Assembly (NCBI GenBank): GCA_947167995.1
Contig: CAMVKS010000022.1
Location: 1 to 40,880 of the forward strand
From: an uncultured Prevotellaceae bacterium
Lineage (GTDB): Bacteria; Bacteroidota; Bacteroidia; Bacteroidales; Muribaculaceae
Direction of reading: 5' to 3'
Length of the DNA: 40,880 nt
Under the pieces are notes generated by a model. That model had not been told where the DNA came from and made no database searches. It worked only from the letters and a program-made list of their open reading frames with translations. A program made the translations under genes and the position numbers. This document shows, piece by piece, positions 9,032 to 17,162 of the stretch (position 1 is the stretch's first letter; every line of letters begins with the position of its first letter).

Positions 9032-9219
9032 GGGAGAGATAGGAATTAAAGGGGAATGATAGGAATTATAGGAATGATAGGAATGATAGGAATTATAGGA
9101 GAGTATAGGAATAATAAAAGAGCGATGGTTTCTTCAGCCATCGCTCTTTCATAGTAACTCCTATCAATTCATAGTAACTCCTATAACTCCTATCAATTCA
9201 TAGAAACTCCTCTCAATCC
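9032..9219. repeat. Nested period-9 and period-20 repeats around a hairpin
   Basis: The left half (about 9040-9112) is a run of 9-nt units of the type (G/T)ATAGGAAT. The right half (about 9150-9216) carries units of about 20 nt of the type CATAGTAACTCCTATCAATT, reaching almost to the galactanase stop codon. The two halves are partly complementary: CTCCTATAACTCC on the right pairs almost perfectly with GGAATTATAGGAG on the left. They flank the hairpin at 9117-9149. No coding potential was seen. Confidence 0.8.
9117..9149 (-). terminator. Terminator of the galactanase transcript
   Basis: AAAGAGCGATGG (9117-9128) pairs perfectly with CCATCGCTCTTT (9138-9149) around a 9-nt loop. On the minus strand it is followed by a T-rich stretch (TTATTATT). 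It sits about 70 nt beyond the stop codon of the minus-strand GH53 gene and faces the susF terminator, as expected between converging operons. Confidence 0.75.
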
Positions 9220-10521
9220 CTATTCAATGAACTGCTTCATTTCATAGAGCGCATCTTGAGCGATGCCGTTGTTGTTGTTAAAGAGGCTGCCATTCCACCA
9301 TGAGCCAGTCACATGATTAGACCATGGGATGTTGAATTCATTAGCCTCGGGCCACCACCAGAAGAGGCCTTTCACGCGACTGTGCTGCTTGAGGGCTGCA
9401 ATCATAGCCACAGTAAAGTTCTTCTGGCCTTCATTGCTATAGGGATAGGTAGCAGTCAAATCGTAATTTGTGCCTGGCAACGCCCAAGCATAGCCGTAGC
9501 CACACTCCATAATCATGATGGGTTTAGAAGATGCCGCTTCCATTTTGTTGAGCGCGGCGTTGAGATTAGCAAAAGTGCCATGATAAGCACTGTAGTAGCT
9601 CAATCCCATCACATCGAAGTCCACACCATAGCTCTCGCAGTTGCCAAAGAAGCCACCCGGTTGATTTATGTTGTGCATCTCCACATGAAGGATGATTTTA
9701 GTTTCGGGACTAGTCTCACGCACAGCTTGTGACGCACGTTGCTGATAGGCAGCAAAGTTCTCCCACGAGCCACCTGTTGGAGCACCGCCAGTGGGGTAGA
9801 CCTGACCTGTGGGCCACAACATGCCACCGGTAATCTCGTTGCCCAGTTGAATAAAGTCGGGACGAGCGCCGGCGGCTATCATCACTTGCATCACGCGCTT
9901 GGTGTAGTTATACACACTGTCTTTAAGGGCTTCCACATCGTTTTGAGGCCATGCGGCAGGCACAGTCTGCTTGCCTGGATCGGCCCAGGTGTCGCTGTAG
10001 TGCAGATCCAGAACAAAGGCATAACCTGCATCTTTGATGCGCTTGCCCAAGGCCTTCACATAGTTCAAGTCTTGAATTACGCCCTCTTCCTTGTCTGTGG
10101 AACTTGCGTTCTCGGGGTTGACAAAGAGACGCACGCGCATCGCGTTCCAACCTTGCTCCTTGAAGAATGGCAAGACGTTGCTAATCGTGCTGCCGTTGCG
10201 GTCCTTATAGATGGCGCCGTTCTGCTCATATTTAGTGAGCATAGAGATGTCGCCACCCACCAGTCGCTCAGGCAGAGGCTCCGTTGAGGAACCGTTGAGT
10301 AGCTCGTTATAGACCGCAGTGATGTCGGCGGCGGTGATGAAACCGTCGCCAGTCACGTCGCTAGTGGCAACATAGGTGGGGTCATTGTTGAGTAAGTAGT
10401 CATATAGGGCTGTCACATCGGCGGCGGTCACGTTACCGTCGCAATTCACGTCATAGACGTTGGCTTTTGAAAAAAGGGGACTAAGAAGTATAGTCCCCAT
10501 AATTATTATTTTCTTTATCAT
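9220..10521 (-). CDS. GH53 arabinogalactan endo-beta-1,4-galactanase with N-terminal dockerin
   Basis: This is a secreted enzyme of 433 residues predicted to cut beta-1,4-galactan side chains of pectin. Residues 1-20 are a signal peptide. Residues about 23-77 are a type I dockerin-like pair of calcium-binding repeats (VNCDGNVTAADVTALYDYLLNN). The GH53 barrel starts near residue 83 (LVGGDISMLTKYEQNGA). The acid/base Glu is in FIQLGNEIT and the nucleophile Glu in IMIMECGYGY, both intact. The start ATG lies one base after the amylase stop, so the two genes are surely co-transcribed. A galactanase is unusual in a Sus-type starch locus. The N-terminal place of its dockerin differs from the three other dockerin proteins in the window. 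Confidence 0.93.
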   Translation of the reverse strand: MIKKIIIMGTILLSPLFSKANVYDVNCDGNVTAADVTALYDYLLNNDPTYVATSDVTGDGFITAADITAVYNELLNGSSTEPLPERLVGGDISMLTKYEQNGAIYKDRNGSTISNVLPFFKEQGWNAMRVRLFVNPENASSTDKEEGVIQDLNYVKALGKRIKDAGYAFVLDLHYSDTWADPGKQTVPAAWPQNDVEALKDSVYNYTKRVMQVMIAAGARPDFIQLGNEITGGMLWPTGQVYPTGGAPTGGSWENFAAYQQRASQAVRETSPETKIILHVEMHNINQPGGFFGNCESYGVDFDVMGLSYYSAYHGTFANLNAALNKMEAASSKPIMIMECGYGYAWALPGTNYDLTATYPYSNEGQKNFTVAMIAALKQHSRVKGLFWWWPEANEFNIPWSNHVTGSWWNGSLFNNNNGIAQDALYEMKQFIE

Positions 10522-10522
10522 G

Positions 10523-12670
10523 TTACTTGCTACCTCCTAATAAAACACTATAAACTGCTGTAATATCGGCTGCAGTGATTATACCGTCACCGGTTTGATC
10601 ACCATTGACTACGTTGGTATAGTCATTATTGAGCAACACGTCATAGAGAGCTGTAATATCGGCTGCAGTGATGTTGCCGTCGCCGTTTACATCGCCAGGA
10701 ATTGCGGCGGGTTCTATGGGCAGTCCTGCATATTCTTCGGTGGCATCAACCACCATATTCTTGCCCTCATCGGGGTCTAAATTGCTCTTGATGAGGTAGA
10801 ACTTGTCGGTAGTGGCATATCTCACGTCGACAGTTTGTGGCGAACCGCTGGTACCGGTGTTGAACACGAAGTTCATGAAGCAGTCATCGTTGGCAAGGGT
10901 GTATTGGTGTACATACCATATTTTACCACCAACTGATACCTTCTCCTTGATGACCTCGCCGGGCCAGTTGCCATTGTGTTGCTGGTCGTCCTGATCCCAA
11001 GTGTAGTAGCGCACGAGGTTCCAACCTGCATCATCGGCATTTACATATACATTGATAGTGTGTGGCGCTCCCTGACCAGCAAAGTCGTAGTTGCGGGTAA
11101 CTACGCCACTAACAGCGCTACCTTTGAGCAAGCCCACCTTGAGTGTGCAAGGCTGAGTGATGTTGATTGTGGCGCCACTTTCCACTTGAGTGCTGCTGGC
11201 TGTAGGAGTTGTGCCGTCGAGAGTGTAGACGAGTTTCGCTCCGCTTGTAGCCGTTACAGCAGTGAGTTTTGCAGTGAATGCGTTCTTGTATTTGCCCGAA
11301 GCCTTGTCGCACCATGCAGTCTCGCAGTTCTTTGACATATACAGGCGATAGCCCCAGCCTCTGGTCACCTCTACTGCCTCGCTGATGATTGTTGAGTAGT
11401 ACTGATTAATCACATTGTCCTTAAGGTACTTGTTCTTGCCTACGATGCAGTACATCGACTTACCGTTAGGTCCAGTAGATTTGAAACCCGACATCTCATA
11501 GCTCTTCGAGAGTGGGTACTTCTGAGCTGTACTGGTGTTGGTAATGCCCACAGCCTTGCGGATGTCAATCATGTTCTTGATTTCCTGCTTGTAGTCTTTC
11601 CAGTGAGCAAGGAACACGCAAGGTGTGCCGGGCATGGTGAGCATGTAGGCATTGGCAGCAAGTGTGTCGGCGCGTAATGGGTCGTTCTGGTTGTTGGCAT
11701 CGCGATATTGAGTATCGTGGTTCTCAACGAAGGTCACTGCATAGCGCTTGAAATTGGTTGTCGACATCACGCCACCAATGGCAAGGTCCTTCCAGGTCTT
11801 TTTTGTACCTGAATCGTTGTTGCCACGCACCACGTCACGCACGGTGTAACGGAATGGGAAGTCGAACGAGGCACTCATGTTCACGCCGTTCCACTTGCAG
11901 TTGTCAATCCATGTTGTAATATCGTTCTGGCTACTCCAGTTCTCACCAACTGAGAACTGGACACCGGCTGCGGCATTATACTCGGCAACACGATTTGCCC
12001 AGAAACCACGAGTCATATCATAGCGGAAACCAGTGTAGCCTAAGTCGTTGGCAAGGTAGTTAACATAGGCTTTGATGACGTTGCGCACGTTCTCGCTCTT
12101 GTGGTCGAGGTCACGCATTCCGCCCCAGTCTTCACCCTCGTCGTTGTTGGTGCTCAAAGTGACACTGGCAGGAATATTGCCAAGTGCTTGCTGCTGGGTG
12201 AGCCATGTTTGTGTGGCGCCACCATCGTCGTTCTTGGTGATGTCGGCTGGCGTCATCTGGTAAGTCACGCCATTATAGGTCTCAACAGGGAAATCAACCC
12301 AGTTGGTAAGGGTTCCACGGTGATTTACAACCACGTCGGCAATCACGCCGGTACCCTTTGCCTTATAGGTGCTGATGAGCTCGCGAAGCTCAGTCTCGGT
12401 GCCAAAAGCACTTCTCTGATTGAAATAATACTTCACATCATATCCCATCGAGCCACCGCTGCCGGTCCAACCGCTCTGAGGTATCCAGATGAGGTCGAAG
12501 TACTGTGAAATCTCGTCGGCCTGGTTGGTGAGATTCACCCAGCGAGTTTCGCCGAAGGAGTTCCACCAGAACGCCTGCAACATTACGCCGCCATAGTTGT
12601 CGGGCCATCCCTGAGCTTGGCTCAAGAACGGCAGCACGGCGAGTGCTAAGAGTAATAATTTTTTCTTCAT
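10523..12670 (-). CDS. GH13 alpha-amylase with starch-binding and dockerin modules
   Basis: This secreted alpha-amylase (715 residues from the ATG at 12670) hydrolyses internal alpha-1,4 bonds of starch. That start is preferred because a signal peptide (KKKLLLLALAVLPFLSQAQ) begins there; an upstream extension would put 32 unlikely residues before it and run into the promoter. The GH13 motifs are intact: DVVVNH, nucleophile Asp in GFRYDMTRG, acid/base Glu in SVGENW, and FVENHD. A chitobiase C-terminal-like beta domain (KLVYTLDGTTPTASS) and a carbohydrate-binding-like module (INVYVNADDAGWNLVRYYTW) follow. The last 57 residues (10526-10696) are a type I dockerin-like pair. It is first of a two-gene unit with the GH53 enzyme. 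It is probably the depolymerase feeding the SusC/D system. Confidence 0.94.
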   Translation of the reverse strand: MKKKLLLLALAVLPFLSQAQGWPDNYGGVMLQAFWWNSFGETRWVNLTNQADEISQYFDLIWIPQSGWTGSGGSMGYDVKYYFNQRSAFGTETELRELISTYKAKGTGVIADVVVNHRGTLTNWVDFPVETYNGVTYQMTPADITKNDDGGATQTWLTQQQALGNIPASVTLSTNNDEGEDWGGMRDLDHKSENVRNVIKAYVNYLANDLGYTGFRYDMTRGFWANRVAEYNAAAGVQFSVGENWSSQNDITTWIDNCKWNGVNMSASFDFPFRYTVRDVVRGNNDSGTKKTWKDLAIGGVMSTTNFKRYAVTFVENHDTQYRDANNQNDPLRADTLAANAYMLTMPGTPCVFLAHWKDYKQEIKNMIDIRKAVGITNTSTAQKYPLSKSYEMSGFKSTGPNGKSMYCIVGKNKYLKDNVINQYYSTIISEAVEVTRGWGYRLYMSKNCETAWCDKASGKYKNAFTAKLTAVTATSGAKLVYTLDGTTPTASSTQVESGATINITQPCTLKVGLLKGSAVSGVVTRNYDFAGQGAPHTINVYVNADDAGWNLVRYYTWDQDDQQHNGNWPGEVIKEKVSVGGKIWYVHQYTLANDDCFMNFVFNTGTSGSPQTVDVRYATTDKFYLIKSNLDPDEGKNMVVDATEEYAGLPIEPAAIPGDVNGDGNITAADITALYDVLLNNDYTNVVNGDQTGDGIITAADITAVYSVLLGGSK

Positions 12671-12753
12671 TTTATGATATGTTTTAAGTTTTGTGATAAA
12701 TGTTCCTGTGTTTAAAAAAAGGCTCCTATTGATGCATTTTAATAAATAACTTC

Positions 12754-12761
12754 CAAATATA
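12754..12761 (-). promoter_or_regulatory. Amylase-galactanase promoter -7 element
   Basis: The minus strand reads TATATTTG, an exact TAnnTTTG match. ATTG sits 19 bp upstream as a partial -33 element. The leader before the amylase ATG would be about 75-80 nt. No copy of the LacI palindrome was found nearby. Confidence 0.6.
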
Positions 12762-12835
12762 CACATTTTTTATATAACAACAATGCTTTCCCGAAAAATT
12801 AACACAAATGCGTTGCTGTCATGGGTGTTTCAGAG

Positions 12836-13123
12836 CTATTTTGAACGCTTGGGATTCTTGGGAAACCAGCCTCTTTCAACACGCTTTTTCTGCTCAAACA
12901 GTTCGCCTATTCCCCAAAGTGCCGAAGCACCAAAAACCCCCACAACAGCCGAGGCTATTGTGTTCTCTATGAATAGAGCGGCAACTATCGATACCAATCC
13001 TATCAGCAAGTAAATAATCCAGGCTTTTGTGCCCCAATAGTATTCTGTTTTAATGACAATAGGATGCCAGATGCCTATTGTGAGAAATGTGCAAATTGCA
13101 ATAATTATACCTGTGAAATACAT
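12836..13123 (-). CDS. Small membrane protein, DUF4491-like
   Basis: This is a 95-residue inner-membrane protein with about three hydrophobic segments (residues 2-20, 33-53 and 57-75) and a basic C-terminal tail (EQKKRVERGWFPKNPKRSK). The conserved block around YYWGTKAW resembles the DUF4491 family, which is common in Bacteroidota and has no known function. It lies between the amylase and the sugar permease on the same strand but has its own short leader, so a role in sugar uptake is only a guess. Assignment to DUF4491 is from memory of the motif. Confidence 0.72.
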   Translation of the reverse strand: MYFTGIIIAICTFLTIGIWHPIVIKTEYYWGTKAWIIYLLIGLVSIVAALFIENTIASAVVGVFGASALWGIGELFEQKKRVERGWFPKNPKRSK

Positions 13124-13149
13124 ATAGTCTAAAGATTTATCATTTCCGG

Positions 13150-13157
13150 CAAAGTTA
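13150..13157 (-). promoter_or_regulatory. Possible promoter of the DUF4491-like gene
   Basis: The minus strand reads TAACTTTG, matching TAnnTTTG, 26 nt before the start codon. No clear -33 element was seen. The rest of 13124-13255 shows no gene or structure. Confidence 0.4.
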
Positions 13158-13255
13158 CAAAGAATAATTGAAATCGCTTATTAGTTTTATGCACAAATAC
13201 AAAGCACCCACCGCTATCACGATGAGTGCTGTGTTGTGTATTAACGCATTATGAG

Positions 13256-14584
13256 TTATGCATTCTTTGTCGTTTTGCGCTTCTCGCTGATGAAGAACAC
13301 ACACACGGCTCCTACTGCCAAGAATATACCTGCCAGGATGAGCATGTTGCCTTGAACACTGTTCACAGCCTTGAGTGTTACGCCACCGAGGGCAGCGGCA
13401 ACAATCTGTGGCACACAGATGGTGCAGTTGAACAAGCCAAGGTAAGTTCCCATGCGAGGATTGCCCTCAAAGGCATTGGTTACCAGAGTGAATGGCATTG
13501 CAAGCATTGCAGCCCAAGCGGCGCCAATCAGGAAGTAAGGCACAAACAGCAAGTACTGATTAGTGCAATAAGGAACCATAACAAATCCAAGGCCACCAAT
13601 TATCAGACTCAAAGCATAAGCAATCTTATTGTTCTTAAACTTGGGGAGAGCAAGCGCCCATACCATACTGCCCACTGCTTGAATAGCAAAGAGCACTCCT
13701 ACCCAGTTACCAGCAGCCTGATATCCGGCACTGGCAGTGTCGTGAGTGTTCCAAACAGTATCGGCAATAGTGCCATTGGTGTAGGTCCACATATACATGA
13801 ACGCTGCCCAGCAGAAGAATTGAACAACACCCACCTGGAAGAACACCTTCAAGCCATAGTTGCTTGTGCTCTTACCAGTTTCGGCGGCAATACTCTTGTC
13901 CTCTTCTTTAGTAGCCTCGCGGAACTCGGCCATTTGTTCGGGAGTATACTCCTTCACCTTGAGTATTGTGTACAACACACATGCAATGAGAATCGCAGCA
14001 CCCACATAGAACGCCCATTTCACCGAGTCGGGAACTTCGCCGATTGGAGCGATGTTCTTGATGCCAATATAAGTGAACATAATTGGCAACAGGTAGCCTA
14101 CAAGAGAACCAGCATTACACAGGAAGCTCTGGATACTGAAGGCCTGGGTCTTCTGTTTCTCGTTGACCATGTCGCCAACCATCATCTTGAATGGTTGCAT
14201 CGCCATGTTGATGCTGGTGTCAAGGAACATCAACGATACCAAGCCGAAGGTCATGGCAGCGGCAACGGTAAGACCAAAACTGCCAGAGTTGGGAAGCATG
14301 CACATTACCAAAACGGCAACAGCGGCACCAAACAGCAAGTAAGGAATGCGGCGTCCCATGCGTGTCCAAGTCTTATCGCTGAAGTAACCAACCAATGGCT
14401 GAACCACCATTCCCATCAATGGAGGCAGAATCCAGAAATAGCTCAAGTTGTGGGGGTCGGCACCCAAGGTGGCAAAGATGCGGCTGATATTGGCACTCTG
14501 CAATGCGTATGCAATCTGAACTCCAAAGAATCCAAAGCTGATGTTTATCAGCGTCGATAATCTTAAATCGGGTTTTGTTTTCAT
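13256..14584 (-). CDS. GPH/SLC45-like sugar permease (major facilitator superfamily)
   Basis: This inner-membrane permease of 442 residues has about twelve hydrophobic segments. Its N-terminus (LSTLINISFGFFGVQIAYALQSANISRIF) and the segment PLVGYFSDKTWTRMGRRIPY are typical of the glycoside-pentoside-hexuronide and SLC45 sugar-cation symporters that Bacteroidota pair with starch loci. The ATG at 14584 is preferred over a TTG three codons upstream. It would carry maltose or maltooligosaccharides from periplasm to cytoplasm after SusC/D import, completing the pathway. No neopullulanase or alpha-glucosidase is encoded nearby, so the last steps of starch breakdown must be encoded elsewhere. It lies 42 nt downstream of the tRNA-Leu terminator. 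Confidence 0.88.
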   Translation of the reverse strand: MKTKPDLRLSTLINISFGFFGVQIAYALQSANISRIFATLGADPHNLSYFWILPPLMGMVVQPLVGYFSDKTWTRMGRRIPYLLFGAAVAVLVMCMLPNSGSFGLTVAAAMTFGLVSLMFLDTSINMAMQPFKMMVGDMVNEKQKTQAFSIQSFLCNAGSLVGYLLPIMFTYIGIKNIAPIGEVPDSVKWAFYVGAAILIACVLYTILKVKEYTPEQMAEFREATKEEDKSIAAETGKSTSNYGLKVFFQVGVVQFFCWAAFMYMWTYTNGTIADTVWNTHDTASAGYQAAGNWVGVLFAIQAVGSMVWALALPKFKNNKIAYALSLIIGGLGFVMVPYCTNQYLLFVPYFLIGAAWAAMLAMPFTLVTNAFEGNPRMGTYLGLFNCTICVPQIVAAALGGVTLKAVNSVQGNMLILAGIFLAVGAVCVFFISEKRKTTKNA

Positions 14585-14625
14585 TGTCAACAAATTTTAT
14601 AGTGAATTATGTTTTTCTTGCTATT

Positions 14626-14664
14626 AAAAAAGCAAAGGACTTCATAAAGCGAAGTCCCCTGCTT
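14626..14664 (-). terminator. Terminator of tRNA-Leu
   Basis: On the minus strand a stem (AAGCAGGGGACTTC pairing with GAAGTCC-TTTGCTT, one bulge) is followed by six T residues. It begins four bases after the tRNA 3' end and separates the tRNA from the sugar permease gene. Confidence 0.85.
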
Positions 14665-14667
14665 AAG

Positions 14668-14752
14668 TACTCGGAGTGGGACTTGAACCCACACAGCCGC
14701 AATGGCCAAGGGATTTTAAGTCCCTCGTGTCTACCGATTCCACCATCCGAGC
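14668..14752 (-). tRNA. tRNA-Leu (anticodon UAA)
   Basis: This is an 85-nt class II tRNA with acceptor stem GCTCGGA/TCCGAGT, D-loop GGTAGACA, anticodon loop CTTAAAA (anticodon TAA at 14718-14716), a long variable arm and T-loop GGTTCAAGTCC. The first acceptor pair is G-U. The 3' CCA is not encoded and must be added after transcription. Confidence 0.97.
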
Positions 14753-14797
14753 AGCTGGCTCTTGTAGACTTCTATTGCGCCTCACAAAAGTGCGGTG

Positions 14798-14805
14798 CAA
14801 AGATA
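14798..14805 (-). promoter_or_regulatory. tRNA-Leu promoter -7 element
   Basis: The minus strand reads TATCTTTG, a full match to TAnnTTTG, about 45 bp upstream of the mature tRNA 5' end. Confidence 0.6.
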
Positions 14806-14909
14806 ATAGCATTTTTCCATTTTACCAAAAAAACAACTCAATAAAAGCCAAAAACTCGAATAATGGGCTAAAAACCGATGCTAAAAAGTGAAAACTGAAA
14901 ACTATTTAT

Positions 14910-14917
14910 TATCTTTG
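14910..14917 (+). promoter_or_regulatory. Prolyl oligopeptidase promoter -7 element
   Basis: TATCTTTG matches TAnnTTTG. Transcription from about 14923 gives a leader of about 34 nt before the ATG at 14957, which also argues against the upstream in-frame ATG at 14888. Confidence 0.6.
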
Positions 14918-14956
14918 CACATTAATAAACAGATACCCTTTTTAATAACCATCAAT

Positions 14957-17062
14957 ATGAAGAAATCATTAATCATGTGCGCAGCACTCTTAGTTGCCGG
15001 CAGCGCTGCTGCCCAGCAAAAAATCAATTATCCGCAGGCTAAAACCGTAGATGTTGTCGACGACTATTTCGGCACAAAAGTCGCCGACCCTTACCGTTGG
15101 CTCGAAGATGACAACAGCTCCGAGACAGCACAGTGGGTAAAAGCCGAGAACGACATCACTCAAGCCTATCTCAGCAAAATCCCTTTCCGCGACAAGATTA
15201 GGGCACGCCTCACCGAGCTTGCCAACTATGCCAAGATGGGCACTCCTTTCTATGTAAAAGATAAAATTTATTACTTCTATAACGATGGATTGCAGAACCA
15301 GAGTGTACTCTATGTCAAGGACCAACTCGATGGAGAGCCAAGAATGGTGTTTGACCCTAACACTCTGAGCCAGGATGGAACCGTGGCTTTGCAGAGCATC
15401 AATTTCTCCAAGGACGGACGCTATGCTGCCTATACCATCACCCGCAACGGCAGCGACTGGAACGAGATTATAGTTCATGACCTTGTTGCCGACAAGATGC
15501 TCGACGACCACATCGTGTGGGCAAAATTCACCGATGCACAGTGGCTTGGCGACGGATTCTTCTATAGCGCCTACGACCAGCCCGAGGATGCCAAGTCGTC
15601 GATGAACGAGTGGCACAAGGTGATGTATCACAAGTTGGGCACTCCACAGAGTGAGGACTATTTAGAGTTCCGCAGCTACAGCGACCCGCTGCTCTTCAAC
15701 CAGGTGGGTGTCGATGAGGAAGAGCGCTACGTCTTCATCCTCCAGAGTGCCGGTGAAGGCAATTCGCTCTATGTGAAGGATCTCAAGAGCCTGAATCCAC
15801 ACTATGTGAAAATCGCCGACGACGGCGAGTACTCTTTTGCTCCAATAGGTGTCGACAATGGCAAGATTTATGTGATGACCAACCAAAACGCGCCTTGCTA
15901 CAAGGTGCTTGCCTATGATGCCAACAACCTGAGTTCAAAGAACTTCACCGAGTTCATCCCCGAGAAGCAGTGGGTGCTCAGCGGCATCCAGATGTCGAAC
16001 CACAAGTTTATTGTCACCTATGACCGCGATGCCAGCACTCATGCCTATCTCTATGATGCCAATGGCAATGAAATTAACGAAATCAAGCTTCCGGCATTGG
16101 GTTCGGTGGGCTTCAGCTGCAAGAACACTCGTAGCGAGATTTTCTACAACTTCACTTCCTATACTTTCCCAAGCACTATCTACAGCTACAATGCCGAGAC
16201 AGGGGAGTCTACCCCCTTCTTCCAACCCAAGGTTGCCCTCAATCCTGCTGATTATGTGACCGAGCAAGTGTTCTACCCCAGCAAGGACGGAACAATGATT
16301 CCCATGTTCCTCATCTACAAGAAGGGCATGAAGAAAGATGGCAAGCGACCAGTGTTCCTCTATGGTTATGGCGGTTTCAACGTGTCGATGAACCCAGGCT
16401 TCAGCTACGCACGCACTCCTTTCGCCATGATTGACAAGGGTGGCATTTGCGCCTATACCAACCTGCGTGGCGGTGGCGAATATGGCGAGCAGTGGCACAA
16501 GGCCGGTACCAAGATGCAGAAGCAGAACGTCTTTGACGACTTCATTGCTGCTGCCGAGTGGCTCATCTCTCAAGGCTATACCAAGAAAGGCAAAATTGCC
16601 TGCAACGGTGGCAGCAACGGCGGTCTCCTTGTGGGAGCCGTTGTAAACCAGCGTCCCGACCTGTGGGGAGCTGCAGTGCCACAAGTGGGTGTTATGGACA
16701 TGCTTCGTTACCACAAGTTCACTATTGGATGGAACTGGGCACCCGACTATGGTCGCAGCGACGACAGCAAGGAGATGTTTGAATACCTCTTGGGCTACTC
16801 ACCCCTGCACACCATCAAGAATGACGGCACTCCCTACCCACCAATCATGGTCACCACCAGCGACCACGATGACCGCGTGGTACCCGCCCACTCGTTCAAG
16901 TATGCCGCTCAGCTGCAAGCAAGCAACACCGGCAATGCCGTGAAACTCATCCGCATCGATGTCAATGCTGGTCACGGCCACGGCAAGCCACTGAGCAAGG
17001 TGATTGACGAGTATACCGACATCCAGTCGTTTATCATGTACAACCTCGGCGTTAAGCCCTAA
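14957..17062 (+). CDS. Secreted prolyl oligopeptidase (S9A family)
   Basis: This serine peptidase cuts after proline in peptides. It is 701 residues from the ATG at 14957, chosen because a signal peptide (KKSLIMCAALLVAGSAAAQQ) starts there and a promoter lies just upstream. Residues about 25-400 form the beta-propeller, preceded by the conserved KVADPYRWLEDD. The C-terminal hydrolase domain has the nucleophile Ser553 in NGGSNGG, the Asp region in TTSDHDDRVVP and the His in NAGHGHGKP. All catalytic residues are intact, and length is normal for the family. The signal peptide suggests a periplasmic or secreted enzyme that feeds on dietary or host peptides. The next genes in the same direction include another exported peptidase. 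Confidence 0.95.
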   Translation: MKKSLIMCAALLVAGSAAAQQKINYPQAKTVDVVDDYFGTKVADPYRWLEDDNSSETAQWVKAENDITQAYLSKIPFRDKIRARLTELANYAKMGTPFYVKDKIYYFYNDGLQNQSVLYVKDQLDGEPRMVFDPNTLSQDGTVALQSINFSKDGRYAAYTITRNGSDWNEIIVHDLVADKMLDDHIVWAKFTDAQWLGDGFFYSAYDQPEDAKSSMNEWHKVMYHKLGTPQSEDYLEFRSYSDPLLFNQVGVDEEERYVFILQSAGEGNSLYVKDLKSLNPHYVKIADDGEYSFAPIGVDNGKIYVMTNQNAPCYKVLAYDANNLSSKNFTEFIPEKQWVLSGIQMSNHKFIVTYDRDASTHAYLYDANGNEINEIKLPALGSVGFSCKNTRSEIFYNFTSYTFPSTIYSYNAETGESTPFFQPKVALNPADYVTEQVFYPSKDGTMIPMFLIYKKGMKKDGKRPVFLYGYGGFNVSMNPGFSYARTPFAMIDKGGICAYTNLRGGGEYGEQWHKAGTKMQKQNVFDDFIAAAEWLISQGYTKKGKIACNGGSNGGLLVGAVVNQRPDLWGAAVPQVGVMDMLRYHKFTIGWNWAPDYGRSDDSKEMFEYLLGYSPLHTIKNDGTPYPPIMVTTSDHDDRVVPAHSFKYAAQLQASNTGNAVKLIRIDVNAGHGHGKPLSKVIDEYTDIQSFIMYNLGVKP

Positions 17063-17065
17063 GTT

Positions 17066-17160
17066 TAGTTGAGAGGGAAGAGTTAAGAGTGAAGAGAGCC
17101 CAACAGCAAGCACGGCTTGCTTTCTCTCCCCTCTCAACTCTCCCCTCTCAACTCTTAACT
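17066..17160. repeat. Long imperfect inverted repeat before the LolD-type gene
   Basis: The left arm (about 17068-17098) and right arm (about 17123-17158) are purine-rich and pyrimidine-rich complements built from GAGAGGG/GAGTT units. An inner stem AGCAAG-CTTGCT (17105-17121) sits at the tip. The right arm repeats its unit twice (CTCTCAACTCTCCC). It could weakly end or slow transcription from the peptidase gene into the ATPase gene, although no T-tract follows. Confidence 0.65.
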
Positions 17161-17162
17161 AT

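Noticed and set aside
13226-14560. 444-codon plus-strand open frame
   Set aside because: It lies fully opposite the sugar permease gene, has no domain, and its His/Asn/Gln-rich composition is typical of an antisense shadow.
14888-14956. Upstream ATG that would lengthen the prolyl oligopeptidase by 23 residues
   Set aside because: The added residues precede a good signal peptide, and the -7 box at 14910-14917 lies inside them.
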